64,000 bases of DNA from Allobranchiibius sp. CTAmp26. Lineage in GTDB: Bacteria > Actinomycetota > Actinomycetes > Actinomycetales > Dermatophilaceae. Under the pieces are notes generated by a model. It worked only from the letters and a program-made list of their open reading frames with translations. It had not been told where the DNA came from and did not search any database. Below are positions 25,619 through 32,403 of the stretch, in pieces; position 1 is the stretch's first letter; the number at the start of each line of letters is the position of its first letter. The position numbers and the translations under genes are program-made. The stretch spans positions 248,001 through 312,000 of the forward strand of contig NZ_JAGEKR010000010.1 of assembly GCF_017565405.1 (NCBI RefSeq). The letters are read 5' to 3'.

Positions 25619-25792
25619 TCAGTTGTCGAACGCGTCCTTGACGTTGTCGCCGACCTTCTTGGCCGATGCTTTGCCCTGGTCCGCCTGGCCTTCGGCCTGC
25701 AGGCTCTTGTCGTCGGTCGCCTCACCGGCCTTCTGCTTGGTCTTGCCCTGCAGTTCCTCGGCGGCGTGCTTGGCCTTGTCCATCAGTCCCAT
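25619..25792 (-). CDS. CsbD-like small stress protein
   Basis: 57 residues starting MGLMDKAKHAAEELQGKTKQ, with the repeated K-x-K-x-x-GEATDD pattern and the end KKVGDNVKDAFDN typical of the CsbD family. These are abundant hydrophilic proteins of unknown mechanism induced by general stress. ATG is preceded by AAGGAG at a good distance. It lies 23 nt after the last membrane-anchor gene of the Asp23 operon and is probably its final gene. The composition is Lys/Ala/Asp-rich, helical, with no Cys. Confidence 0.82.
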   Translation of the reverse strand: MGLMDKAKHAAEELQGKTKQKAGEATDDKSLQAEGQADQGKASAKKVGDNVKDAFDN

Positions 25793-25815
25793 GAGATCTC
25801 CTTGATGGGTGGTGT

Positions 25816-26406
25816 TCAGTGCACCCGGGCGGATGCATCGGATTTCCGTTCGCTACGGGGCGAACGGGTCTGGTCGAGCAGGACGCGTGCAGTGACGCCC
25901 TGGTCGGGGAACGCGGATCGCAGTTGCGTCTGCAAGGCCTGTGTCGCCTCGTGAATGCTGGTGCCGTCCGCATGCTTGTCCAGATGGGCGGTGACCAGCA
26001 CGGTGGTCGCGGCGCCGGCCTGGCTGCTGCTGGCCTTCACGGACGTGAACGGGCCGGACTTCTGCAACGAGTCCGCCACTGCGGACGCCAAAGACGCGGT
26101 GTCCAAGGTGATCGTCCCGTGAGGGTCGCTCTGGGGCATCTTCGTCTGCTTCGTCGTCGTGTTGCGCAGATGCGCGAGCAGCCACCAGGTGCCAATCAGG
26201 CCCAGGATCAACGTGGCCACTGCGAAAGCCCACGGCCACCAGCTAGTGGCCGCCCAGTTCGGGAGCGATCCCAGCGAGATGCGACGGGAGTAGCCGTGCA
26301 GCACCAGGTGGTAGCGCCAGTCGATGAGCGCCAGCCCCAGCGCGATCAGTAACAGCGCGATGACGATGGTGGCGAGGCGGTCGAGCTTGTACGGCGCGCG
26401 GCTCAT
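25816..26406 (-). CDS. AmaP-like alkaline shock membrane-anchor protein
   Basis: 196 residues from an ATG overlapping the previous stop (ATGA). Two transmembrane helices: LATIVIALLLIALGLALI (residues 10-28) and WAFAVATLILGLIGTWWLL (55-75). A soluble domain follows (TASLASAVADSLQKSGPF, then VLVTAHLDKHADGTSIHEAT) that resembles the Asp23-like or AmaP C-terminal domain. In Firmicutes AmaP tethers Asp23 to the membrane; a similar role for the three Asp23 paralogues of this operon is inferred. The last 20 residues are Arg/Ser rich. Confidence 0.7.
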   Translation of the reverse strand: MSRAPYKLDRLATIVIALLLIALGLALIDWRYHLVLHGYSRRISLGSLPNWAATSWWPWAFAVATLILGLIGTWWLLAHLRNTTTKQTKMPQSDPHGTITLDTASLASAVADSLQKSGPFTSVKASSSQAGAATTVLVTAHLDKHADGTSIHEATQALQTQLRSAFPDQGVTARVLLDQTRSPRSERKSDASARVH

Positions 26407-26942
26407 GCGGTGACCTCCCGGATGTCGACCTTCACCGGCAGGTCGCTCAATTGACCGATGCGGTCGTGGATCTGCTCCGTGGCGGTCTGGGCGATCTGGT
26501 CCTGCTCGATACCCGGTGTGGTGTGCAAGCGGACCCGGATACGGCGACGGGACACCTTCGAGTGCGCCTGCAGCACCCCGGGTACGTCCTCGCCGGCGGC
26601 CTTGGCCAGCCGACCGAGCGCTGCCGGAGCGATCCACACGTCGGCGGATTCATCCTCGTCGGGCACCAGCTGATGGGTGGATCGGCGCGGTTTGAACGAG
26701 ACATAGAGCAGCAGCACCCCGACCAGGAGAGCAATCACGGCCAGCGGAACGACCCAGTCGGCCCGGGTGGAGTGGTTGACGCCGTCGATGGCGCCGCGGG
26801 CCCAGGCGTGCCCGGTGGCCCAGCCCTGGGTGACGAAAAGATCGTGGATTCCGATGACAGCAAGGGCGATCATGGCGACAGCGACCAGGAGGCCGGTGGC
26901 CGCAGCCACGGGCGTGGCGCGGGGCGTGTTCTTGGTACTCAT
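26403..26942 (-). CDS. DUF6286-type membrane protein of the Asp23 operon
   Basis: 179 residues, overlapping genes on both sides by ATGA. Two predicted transmembrane segments: AATGLLVAVAMIALAVIGI (residues 15-32) and WVVPLAVIALLVGVLLLYV (63-81). A cytoplasmic domain follows from RSTHQLVPDEDESADVWI to VKVDIREVTA. This layout matches the DUF6286 family found in actinobacterial alkaline-shock loci. It likely forms a membrane complex with the AmaP-like protein. Function unknown beyond stress association. Confidence 0.72.
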   Translation of the reverse strand: MSTKNTPRATPVAAATGLLVAVAMIALAVIGIHDLFVTQGWATGHAWARGAIDGVNHSTRADWVVPLAVIALLVGVLLLYVSFKPRRSTHQLVPDEDESADVWIAPAALGRLAKAAGEDVPGVLQAHSKVSRRRIRVRLHTTPGIEQDQIAQTATEQIHDRIGQLSDLPVKVDIREVTA

Positions 26943-27367
26943 CGAACCCTCCGTTCCGGTGCGCCGACCTGGTCGGCGGTGAGGACGTGCACGGTGACGT
27001 CCACACGACGTACGTCGCTGCCGGACAGGCGGGTGGTCTCCGTGCGCACCTGATCGCGAGCAGTGGAGGCGATGTCCTCGACCACTCCGGGCCAGGCCAC
27101 GGCGATGTCCAGGGTGATCCAGCTGGAAGCACCGCGAATGCTCACCTCGGCGTGCGGATATCCGCGGCCACGCAGCTTGTCCATGTTGGAGCGGTAGTTC
27201 ACCGTGCCGGCTACGTCGGCGGCGATGTGTTCGGCCAGGTGCTCGATGGCGGCAGAGCGCACATCCAAGATGCCGCGGGTCGACGGTTCGCTGGCCTGCT
27301 CGGAGGTTTTCGGTGAGGTGCGGGCGGCCGACTCCTGAACGGCGCCCCCCGCAGATGAGTCACTCAC
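26939..27367 (-). CDS. Asp23/Gls24 family protein (third paralogue)
   Basis: 142 residues from the GTG at 27367 (in-frame ATG 27376 possible). After a disordered first 25 residues, TRGILDVRSAAIEHLAEHIA, VSIRGASSWITLDIAVAW and VDVTVHVLTAD show the Asp23 alpha/beta pattern: a small domain that polymerises and is recruited to the membrane under alkaline or cell-wall stress. It overlaps the DUF2273-like gene by 8 nt and the DUF6286 gene by 4 nt. No signal peptide. Confidence 0.78.
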   Translation of the reverse strand: MSDSSAGGAVQESAARTSPKTSEQASEPSTRGILDVRSAAIEHLAEHIAADVAGTVNYRSNMDKLRGRGYPHAEVSIRGASSWITLDIAVAWPGVVEDIASTARDQVRTETTRLSGSDVRRVDVTVHVLTADQVGAPERRVR

Positions 27368-27536
27368 GCTTGCCACGGACCAACGCCGCCAAGTCCAGTT
27401 CGCCGTCGACCTGGGCGCCGACGAGGTAGCCGATCACACCCAGCACGAGAGCGAGCAGGAAACCGGTGAAGCCGTCGATCGCGATCGCGATCGCCATCAG
27501 CAGTCCGGCGAGCAGTCCAAGAGCGGAGCGTGTCAT
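27360..27536 (-). CDS. DUF2273-like small membrane protein
   Basis: 58 residues. Two hydrophobic stretches fused into a hairpin (SALGLLAGLLMAIAIAIDGF and FLLALVLGVIGYLVGAQVDG), then DLAALVRGKRE. Matches the short DUF2273 proteins common in Asp23/AmaP loci. The ATG follows GGAGAACTCTC. Located between the J-domain-like gene and the third Asp23 gene, sharing 8 nt with the latter. Likely part of the membrane anchor. Confidence 0.78.
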   Translation of the reverse strand: MTRSALGLLAGLLMAIAIAIDGFTGFLLALVLGVIGYLVGAQVDGELDLAALVRGKRE

Positions 27537-27583
27537 GAGAGTTCTCCTTAGGAGAGTTCGGTGGTGCTGAACGGGTGTGGGGG

Positions 27584-27883
27584 TCATAGCCGGCCGTACC
27601 GGCGCGACCCTGGCCACCCGGCGGGAAGGATCCGGCGCATCGTGCGCACTGCTCGGCGGGTGTTGCCGCGCACCGACGACAGACGCCCGTGGCGCACGAT
27701 GTCGGGCACAGGCCCGTGACCCGCAGCATGCGGGGCACCGGAGACGACACCGAACTGGTGGTCGATCAGTGCCATTGCGGCCAGGTACTCCTGCGGGTCG
27801 CCCCCCAGATCCGGGTGCAACCGACGCGCGACTGCACGTCGCGCCGCAGCGTGATCTGGGGTGCGGTCCGCGTCGGAGTTCAT
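27584..27883 (-). CDS. Small J-domain-like protein in the Asp23 operon
   Basis: 99 residues. RRAVARRLHPDLGGDPQEYL followed by AAMALIDHQF reproduces the helix II-HPD loop-helix III core of DnaJ J-domains (HPDxGGD), but the rest of the chain (SSVRGNTRRAVRTMRRILP) is basic and unrelated to DnaJ. A J-domain would recruit and stimulate an Hsp70 (DnaK). Coupled by ATGA to the preceding Asp23 gene. Whether helix I is complete is unclear, so a functional J-domain is not certain. Confidence 0.65.
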   Translation of the reverse strand: MNSDADRTPDHAAARRAVARRLHPDLGGDPQEYLAAMALIDHQFGVVSGAPHAAGHGPVPDIVRHGRLSSVRGNTRRAVRTMRRILPAGWPGSRRYGRL

Positions 27884-28197
27884 CGACCCTGGTCGTCGGC
27901 AGCGGCAACGTCCTCGATGGTGACGTCCACCCGGCCGGGTGCGACCCGTTGGACGGCGGTCCGCACAGCCTGCGCCGTGGTCATGGCCGTGGCTCCCCAG
28001 GCGAGGACGATGTGCACGTCGTACCCGTCGTTCAACGTGCGGACCCCGGCAACGCGACGTCCGGGCAGGTAGGTCGCGACCTCACCGAACGCCCCCGCAT
28101 GCAGGCCGTGCACACCAGGCGTGGCCAGCACCGCGTCCGTGATGACGTCGGCGATCTGTGCCGAGCCGCCCTGCGGCTCAGCACAGTCACTCGACAC
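27880..28197 (-). CDS. Asp23-like small protein (second paralogue)
   Basis: 105 residues starting at a GTG that overlaps the previous gene by 11 nt. AQIADVITDAVLATPGVHGL, TLNDGYDVHIVLAWGA and VDVTIEDVAAAD follow the Asp23 beta-strand/helix pattern in a shortened form without the Ser/Ala-rich N-terminal tail. Its stop overlaps the J-domain-like gene start. Probably a cytoplasmic partner of the two larger Asp23 proteins. Confidence 0.68.
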   Translation of the reverse strand: MSSDCAEPQGGSAQIADVITDAVLATPGVHGLHAGAFGEVATYLPGRRVAGVRTLNDGYDVHIVLAWGATAMTTAQAVRTAVQRVAPGRVDVTIEDVAAADDQGR

Positions 28198-28699
28198 GCG
28201 ACTGCTGCTGCGAATCGTCGTCGTCGGATCCGTCGTCCAGGAACACGTCGTGCACCGTGATGTTGACCTCGGTCACTTCCAGCCCGGTCATCTGCTCGAC
28301 ACTGGAGATCACGTTGCGGCGTACACCTGCGGCAAGGTCCACGATCGCGACGCCGTACTCGGCGACCAGGTCGACGTCGACCGCGGCCTGCCGCTCCCCG
28401 ACCTCCACCGTGACGCCCTGGGAGTGGTTGGTGCGTGACCCGGGGATCCGGTCGCGCAGTGCGCCCACGGCCCGTGCCGCTCCGCCACCGAGGGCATGCA
28501 CTCCCGACACCTCGCGGGTGGAGATGCCGGCGATCTTCGCCACGACCGTGTCGGCGATGGACGTACTGCCCTGCGAAGTCACCAGCGGGCTGTCGGCCTC
28601 GCGGGTGGATACCTCCGAACTGCTCTTGCTGGAGGCAGGCTTCGCCGAGGTGGGGGTTTTCGCGGTGCCGGCCGACGAGCCGGCGTGGGTGTCTGTCAT
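28187..28699 (-). CDS. Asp23/Gls24 family protein (first paralogue)
   Basis: 170 residues and the first gene of the operon. A Ser/Thr/Ala-rich disordered tail of about 45 residues precedes the Asp23 domain: TSIADTVVAKIAGISTREVS, GVHALGGGAARAVGALRDRI, VEVGERQAAVDVDLVAEYGV and VTEVNITVHDVFLDD, with an acidic and Gln-rich end. This is the canonical domain found in alkaline-shock protein 23. It is divergent from the TetR gene across a large palindrome at 28827-28866. Confidence 0.87.
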   Translation of the reverse strand: MTDTHAGSSAGTAKTPTSAKPASSKSSSEVSTREADSPLVTSQGSTSIADTVVAKIAGISTREVSGVHALGGGAARAVGALRDRIPGSRTNHSQGVTVEVGERQAAVDVDLVAEYGVAIVDLAAGVRRNVISSVEQMTGLEVTEVNITVHDVFLDDGSDDDDSQQQSRVE

Positions 28700-28826
28700 G
28701 GCTGCTGCCTTCGATAGCTGTGGATGTTCACGAGAGGTCTCGATGTTTCGGCGGTGCGGCGTTCGGCCACGATCGGTCGGCTGCCTGCTGCCGCATGACC
28801 ATCACCAGGTCTGGGGCGACGAGTCG

Positions 28827-28866
28827 TTGTGTACACCGTATACGGAAAAGCGTACGGTGTACACAA
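28827..28866. promoter_or_regulatory. Palindromic operator between Asp23 operon and TetR gene
   Basis: Perfect 14-bp arms TTGTGTACACCGTA (28827-28840) and TACGGTGTACACAA (28853-28866) flank a 12-nt A/G-rich spacer. GTGTACAC within each arm is itself palindromic, so two repressor dimers may bind. It lies 91 nt before the TetR start and 128 nt before the first Asp23 start, the expected place for a shared TetR operator. Confidence 0.75.
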
Positions 28867-28956
28867 GCGTTGTCGCTGCCGTGCCGCGAACGGGCGAACG
28901 GTCGTCGGGGAGGCCTGATCCCAAATCGAGACCGGACCAGCACACCGCGGAGCAGG

Positions 28957-29820
28957 ATGGACCTGCAAAGGTCAGGTGGTGTGGTGAGACAACTCAAGGA
29001 CGGTTCGAGCACTGGCGCACGGCGGCGGCTCTCCCTGGGACAGATCGTGACGGCGACGGTGGCCATGATCGACGAGGAGGGCATCGCCGCCGCCTCGATG
29101 CGCACTGTGGCGCGCCGCCTGCGCGTGCAACCGATGGCCTTGTACCGGTACGTCGAGAACCGCGAGGACCTGTTCGACGCGGTGGTGGACCACATCGTGA
29201 ACGAGCTCGATCACGACCCGGATATTCCGAGAGCCACCACCGAGACCGATTGGCGGTCCTATCTGGCGGGCCTGGCGTGGGGAGTGCGCCGGTACGCGCG
29301 CGCCCACCCCCACGCGTTCCCGCTGGTCGCGACACGTCCACCGAGTGCACCGTGGATCAACCCCCCGCTGCGGTCCTTGCGCTGGATCGAGACGCTGCTG
29401 CAGCACCTGTCGGAGGCGGGGTTCACCGATGAACAGGTGCTGTTCACCTACCGCTCCTTCAACAGCTTCCTTCTCGGCCACCTCCTGCTGGAGACGAGTG
29501 CCATGGTGATCTACGACCCCCGACCGGGCGACGGATCCTTCCAAGCCGGCGACGACAGCGGGACCCACGATCCGGTCGACCCGACCGACCCCGTCCCGGG
29601 GTCCATCAGCCCCACCCGTACCACCGGTGAACGGGAGGAGATCGCCGCGGCTGTGGGCGAGGACACCGGCGAGCTCGTCGGCGTCGACCCGGACGAATAC
29701 CCCGTCATCCACCGCCTGCGGGAAGGTCTGACGGAGGACCGGTTCGAGGCCGAGTTCGGTGCCGGGCTGGACATCCTCCTCAGCCGGATCGAGGCCGAGC
29801 TCACCGGCGGGGCCGTCTGA
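28957..29820 (+). CDS. TetR-family regulator, divergent to the Asp23 operon
   Basis: 287 residues from the ATG at 28957 following GGAGCAGG; GTG 28981/28984 are alternatives. The DNA-binding domain is complete: LGQIVTATVAMIDEEGIAAA, then SMRTVARRLRVQPMALYRYV with helix-turn-helix and the ALYxxV motif. The C-terminal region (IETLLQHLSEAGFTDEQVLF, SFNSFLLGHLLLE) matches TetR_C domains of the tetracycline-type group. A long acidic linker (residues 185-225) is an insertion. It probably controls itself and the Asp23 operon through the palindrome; the ligand is unknown. Confidence 0.83.
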   Translation: MDLQRSGGVVRQLKDGSSTGARRRLSLGQIVTATVAMIDEEGIAAASMRTVARRLRVQPMALYRYVENREDLFDAVVDHIVNELDHDPDIPRATTETDWRSYLAGLAWGVRRYARAHPHAFPLVATRPPSAPWINPPLRSLRWIETLLQHLSEAGFTDEQVLFTYRSFNSFLLGHLLLETSAMVIYDPRPGDGSFQAGDDSGTHDPVDPTDPVPGSISPTRTTGEREEIAAAVGEDTGELVGVDPDEYPVIHRLREGLTEDRFEAEFGAGLDILLSRIEAELTGGAV

Positions 29821-29835
29821 CCTGCGCCGAGTGAC

Positions 29836-30294
29836 TCACCCGGCGCCGTTGGCTTCACGCAGTGACCGGACCATGCTGCGCAGGATCCTGAGTGCGTCGG
29901 ACTGCTCGTCCGCCGTCAGACCACTCAGCATCCTGACCTCAACGGACCGGATTGCGGCGGTCGCCTTCGCGAGGCTCCGCCGACCACGTGGCGTGAGCCG
30001 CGCGGGAAGGACCTTTCCCACAGCGGCCTCCGCCGGCCTGGTGACGTAGCCGTCACGTTCCAGGGCCTGCAGCAGCACGTTCATCGACTGCCGCGTCACG
30101 AACGCGCCCCGTGCGAGCGCGGAGTTCGACAGGCCCGGACGCTGTGCAAGCAACTCGAGGCACGAGTAATGCGTCACGGTCATCCCCAGCGGCCGCAGCA
30201 CCGCCTCCATCTCGGCGCGAAGGGCGCTCGAGGTCTCCTTGAGCAGGTAACCCAGAGACGTCTTCAGGTCGATGCCGGGTCCGTCTTGACTCAT
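29836..30294 (-). CDS. MarR-family transcriptional regulator
   Basis: 152 residues. Winged helix visible in THYSCLELLAQRPGLSNSAL, ARGAFVTRQSMNVLLQALER and GYVTRPAEAAVGKVLPARLT. Its ATG lies inside the first of two ATGTCAG-N4-CTGACAT/C operators that separate it from the divergent VOC gene, which points to autoregulation and control of that gene. Convergent with the upstream TetR gene, 15 nt apart. Confidence 0.85.
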   Translation of the reverse strand: MSQDGPGIDLKTSLGYLLKETSSALRAEMEAVLRPLGMTVTHYSCLELLAQRPGLSNSALARGAFVTRQSMNVLLQALERDGYVTRPAEAAVGKVLPARLTPRGRRSLAKATAAIRSVEVRMLSGLTADEQSDALRILRSMVRSLREANGAG

Positions 30295-30338
30295 GTCAGC
30301 ATTCTGACATAGCTTCTCCTATGTCAGTCTTCTGACAC
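30293..30338. promoter_or_regulatory. Twin MarR operators, MarR/VOC intergenic
   Basis: Two inverted repeats 28 bp apart centre to centre: ATGTCAG-CATT-CTGACAT (30293-30310) and ATGTCAG-TCTT-CTGACAC (30321-30338). The inner half-sites also form TGACAT-N10-ATGTCA. The first site includes the marR start codon. The second is about 20 nt before the VOC start, a location suited to repression of both genes. Confidence 0.75.
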
Positions 30339-30356
30339 GAACAGGAAGAAGATCAC

Positions 30357-30725
30357 ATGCCCGTCACCGGCCCAGATTTCATCTCCCTCCAGGCACGAGA
30401 CCTCTCTGCCTCCCAGGCGTTCTACGAGCACTACCTCGGTCTCGTCCGCTCCCCAGCCGGCCCTCCCCATGCCGTCGTCTTCGATACGACGCCGATCGCG
30501 TTCGCCCTACGAGACGTCGTTCCCGGCACCGACCTCGCGTCCGTCGCGCAACCCGGCATCGGCGCCGCAATCTGGCTCCACGCCACCGACGTGCAGGCCA
30601 TCCACGACGCGCTCGCCGCCGACGGCCACACGATCGTCACGGCACCGATCGACGGGCCGTTCGGTCGCACCTTCACGTTCGCCGACCCCGACGGCTACCA
30701 GGTCACCCTCCACGACCGGGCCTAG
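30357..30725 (+). CDS. VOC (glyoxalase/bleomycin-resistance) protein
   Basis: 122 residues. FISLQARDLSASQAFYEHYL is the first beta-alpha-beta unit, AVVFDTTPIAFALRD follows, and FGRTFTFADPDGYQVTLHDR is the end strand typical of the fold. It lacks a convincing set of glyoxalase I metal ligands. Such single-domain proteins dimerise and act as isomerases, thiol transferases or binding proteins for antibiotics. Control by the divergent MarR suggests an inducible detoxification role; inference. Confidence 0.8.
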   Translation: MPVTGPDFISLQARDLSASQAFYEHYLGLVRSPAGPPHAVVFDTTPIAFALRDVVPGTDLASVAQPGIGAAIWLHATDVQAIHDALAADGHTIVTAPIDGPFGRTFTFADPDGYQVTLHDRA

Positions 30726-30803
30726 GAGGATCAGCGCCTCGACCAGGGGGCGCCCTGTCACATTTCGCCCCACCGACCTGCCTGCGACGCCATACTTCGC
30801 GGT

Positions 30804-31262
30804 ATGCGGTGGACGATGTGGATCTCAGGGGCGACAGGGGTCGTGGCGGTTGCGACCGCCGGGGCGGGCTTCGTGCACGCACCGCACACGACGGTCGCGC
30901 TGCCCGGCGCGCAGGCCTCGCCCGCCACGGTGATCCGCACCTACGTGCGCGCGATCAACGACCGCGACTACTCCACGGCGAACGCGATCCAGCTGCGCGG
31001 TCCTCGCATCGAGGACCACGGTTGGTTCGACGCCCCCTCGATCCGGCACCTGAACGTCACCCACGTCACTCCCGTCTACAGCGGAAAGGACGTCCCGAGC
31101 AGTTCGGTGACCAGCTTCAAGCAGGTCGTCGAGGTCGACATCCGCGGGCAGTTCCATCACTGGGACGACGGCCTGCCGGGTGGCGATCACATGGTGTCCT
31201 ACTACCTGGGGCGCAACACGGACGCGCAACGGTGGCGGATCGTCGACGAAGGGCAGGGCTGA
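30804..31262 (+). CDS. Secreted or membrane-anchored hypothetical protein, NTF2-like
   Basis: 152 residues. MRWTMWISGATGVVAVATAG is a hydrophobic N-terminus and QASPATVIRTYVRAINDRDY begins a helix typical of NTF2/SnoaL-like folds (small alpha-beta cones). WRIVDEGQG closes the sheet. The N-terminal segment could be a signal peptide (possible cut after GFVHA) or an anchor. No catalytic residues are identified. Similar actinobacterial lipoprotein-like proteins have no known role. Confidence 0.6.
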   Translation: MRWTMWISGATGVVAVATAGAGFVHAPHTTVALPGAQASPATVIRTYVRAINDRDYSTANAIQLRGPRIEDHGWFDAPSIRHLNVTHVTPVYSGKDVPSSSVTSFKQVVEVDIRGQFHHWDDGLPGGDHMVSYYLGRNTDAQRWRIVDEGQG

Positions 31263-31333
31263 GGCCGGATCCGCAGAGCCCGCCGCCCTCCCCGGGGGCG
31301 CGTCATCCGGACTAACTGACTACGGTCGCAAAC

Positions 31334-32338
31334 ATGGACTTCCGATACCTCGGCAACAGCGGACTGAAGATCTCCGAGATCACCTACGGCAACTGGCTGA
31401 CCCACGGCTCCCAGGTCGAGGACGACATGGCGGTGCGGTGCGTGCGCGCGGCCCTGGACGCCGGCATCACCACCTTCGACACCGCCGACGTCTACGCGAA
31501 CGGCGCCGCGGAGAGCGTGCTCGGCCGGGCCCTGGCCGGCGAACGCCGCGAGGGGATCGAGATCTTCACCAAGGTCTACTTCCCGACGGGTCTGAAGAAG
31601 CACAACGACACCGGCTTGTCCCGCAAGCACATCCGCGACTCGATCGACGCCTCGCTGCGACGGCTGCGCACCGATTACATCGACCTGTATCAGGCGCACC
31701 GCTACGACCACGAGACGCCGCTGGAGGAGACGATGCAGGCGTTCGCCGACGTCGTGCGGTCCGGCAAGGCCCTCTACATCGGGGTCAGTGAGTGGACCGC
31801 GGAGCAGCTGCGGGCCGGGCACGAGCTCGCGCAGGAGCTCGGCATCCAGCTCATCTCCAACCAGCCGCAGTACTCCATGCTCTGGCGGGTCATCGAGGAC
31901 CAGGTCGTGCCCACGTCCAAGGAGCTGGGCATCTCCCAGATCGTCTGGTCCCCCATCGCGCAGGGCATTCTCACCGGCAAGTACCAGCCCGGCCAGCAGC
32001 CGCCGGCGGACAGCCGCGCCGCCGACGAGAAGGGCGGTGCCGACATGATCAAGCGCTTCATGAACGACGAAACCCTTACGGCTGTGCAGAAACTCGTGCC
32101 CATCGCCAAGGACCAGAATCTCTCGATGGCACAGCTCGCGGTCGCCTGGGTGCTGCATAACGACAACGTCGCAGCCGCCCTCATCGGCGCGTCGAAGCCG
32201 GAGCAGGTCACCGACAACGCAGGCGCCGCCGGCGTCACCCTCGCACCCGAGGTCCTCACCTCGATCGACGAGGCGCTGGGTGGGCTCCCCGAGAAGGACG
32301 CCGGTAAGACGAGCTCACCCAAGGAACGTCTCGTTTGA
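31334..32338 (+). CDS. Aldo/keto reductase, KCNAB/YghZ-like
   Basis: 334 residues. The catalytic tetrad is complete: FDTADVYANG (Asp and Tyr), IFTKVYFPTG (Lys) and LYQAHRYDHETP (His). QPQYSMLWRVIEDQVVPTSK and GASKPEQVTDNAGA form the NADPH-binding end typical of the shaker-channel beta-subunit/YghZ subgroup. MDFRYLGNSGLKISEITYG is the usual start. Reduces aldehydes or ketones in the cytoplasm with NADPH; natural substrate unknown. A GCCC-TC-GGGC hairpin follows the gene at about 32347. Confidence 0.9.
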   Translation: MDFRYLGNSGLKISEITYGNWLTHGSQVEDDMAVRCVRAALDAGITTFDTADVYANGAAESVLGRALAGERREGIEIFTKVYFPTGLKKHNDTGLSRKHIRDSIDASLRRLRTDYIDLYQAHRYDHETPLEETMQAFADVVRSGKALYIGVSEWTAEQLRAGHELAQELGIQLISNQPQYSMLWRVIEDQVVPTSKELGISQIVWSPIAQGILTGKYQPGQQPPADSRAADEKGGADMIKRFMNDETLTAVQKLVPIAKDQNLSMAQLAVAWVLHNDNVAAALIGASKPEQVTDNAGAAGVTLAPEVLTSIDEALGGLPEKDAGKTSSPKERLV

Positions 32339-32403
32339 GGCACGAATGCCCTCGGGCGTTTCCAGCCTGAGCAATTCCTGAACATCCTCGCTACGCTCCG
32401 GCG

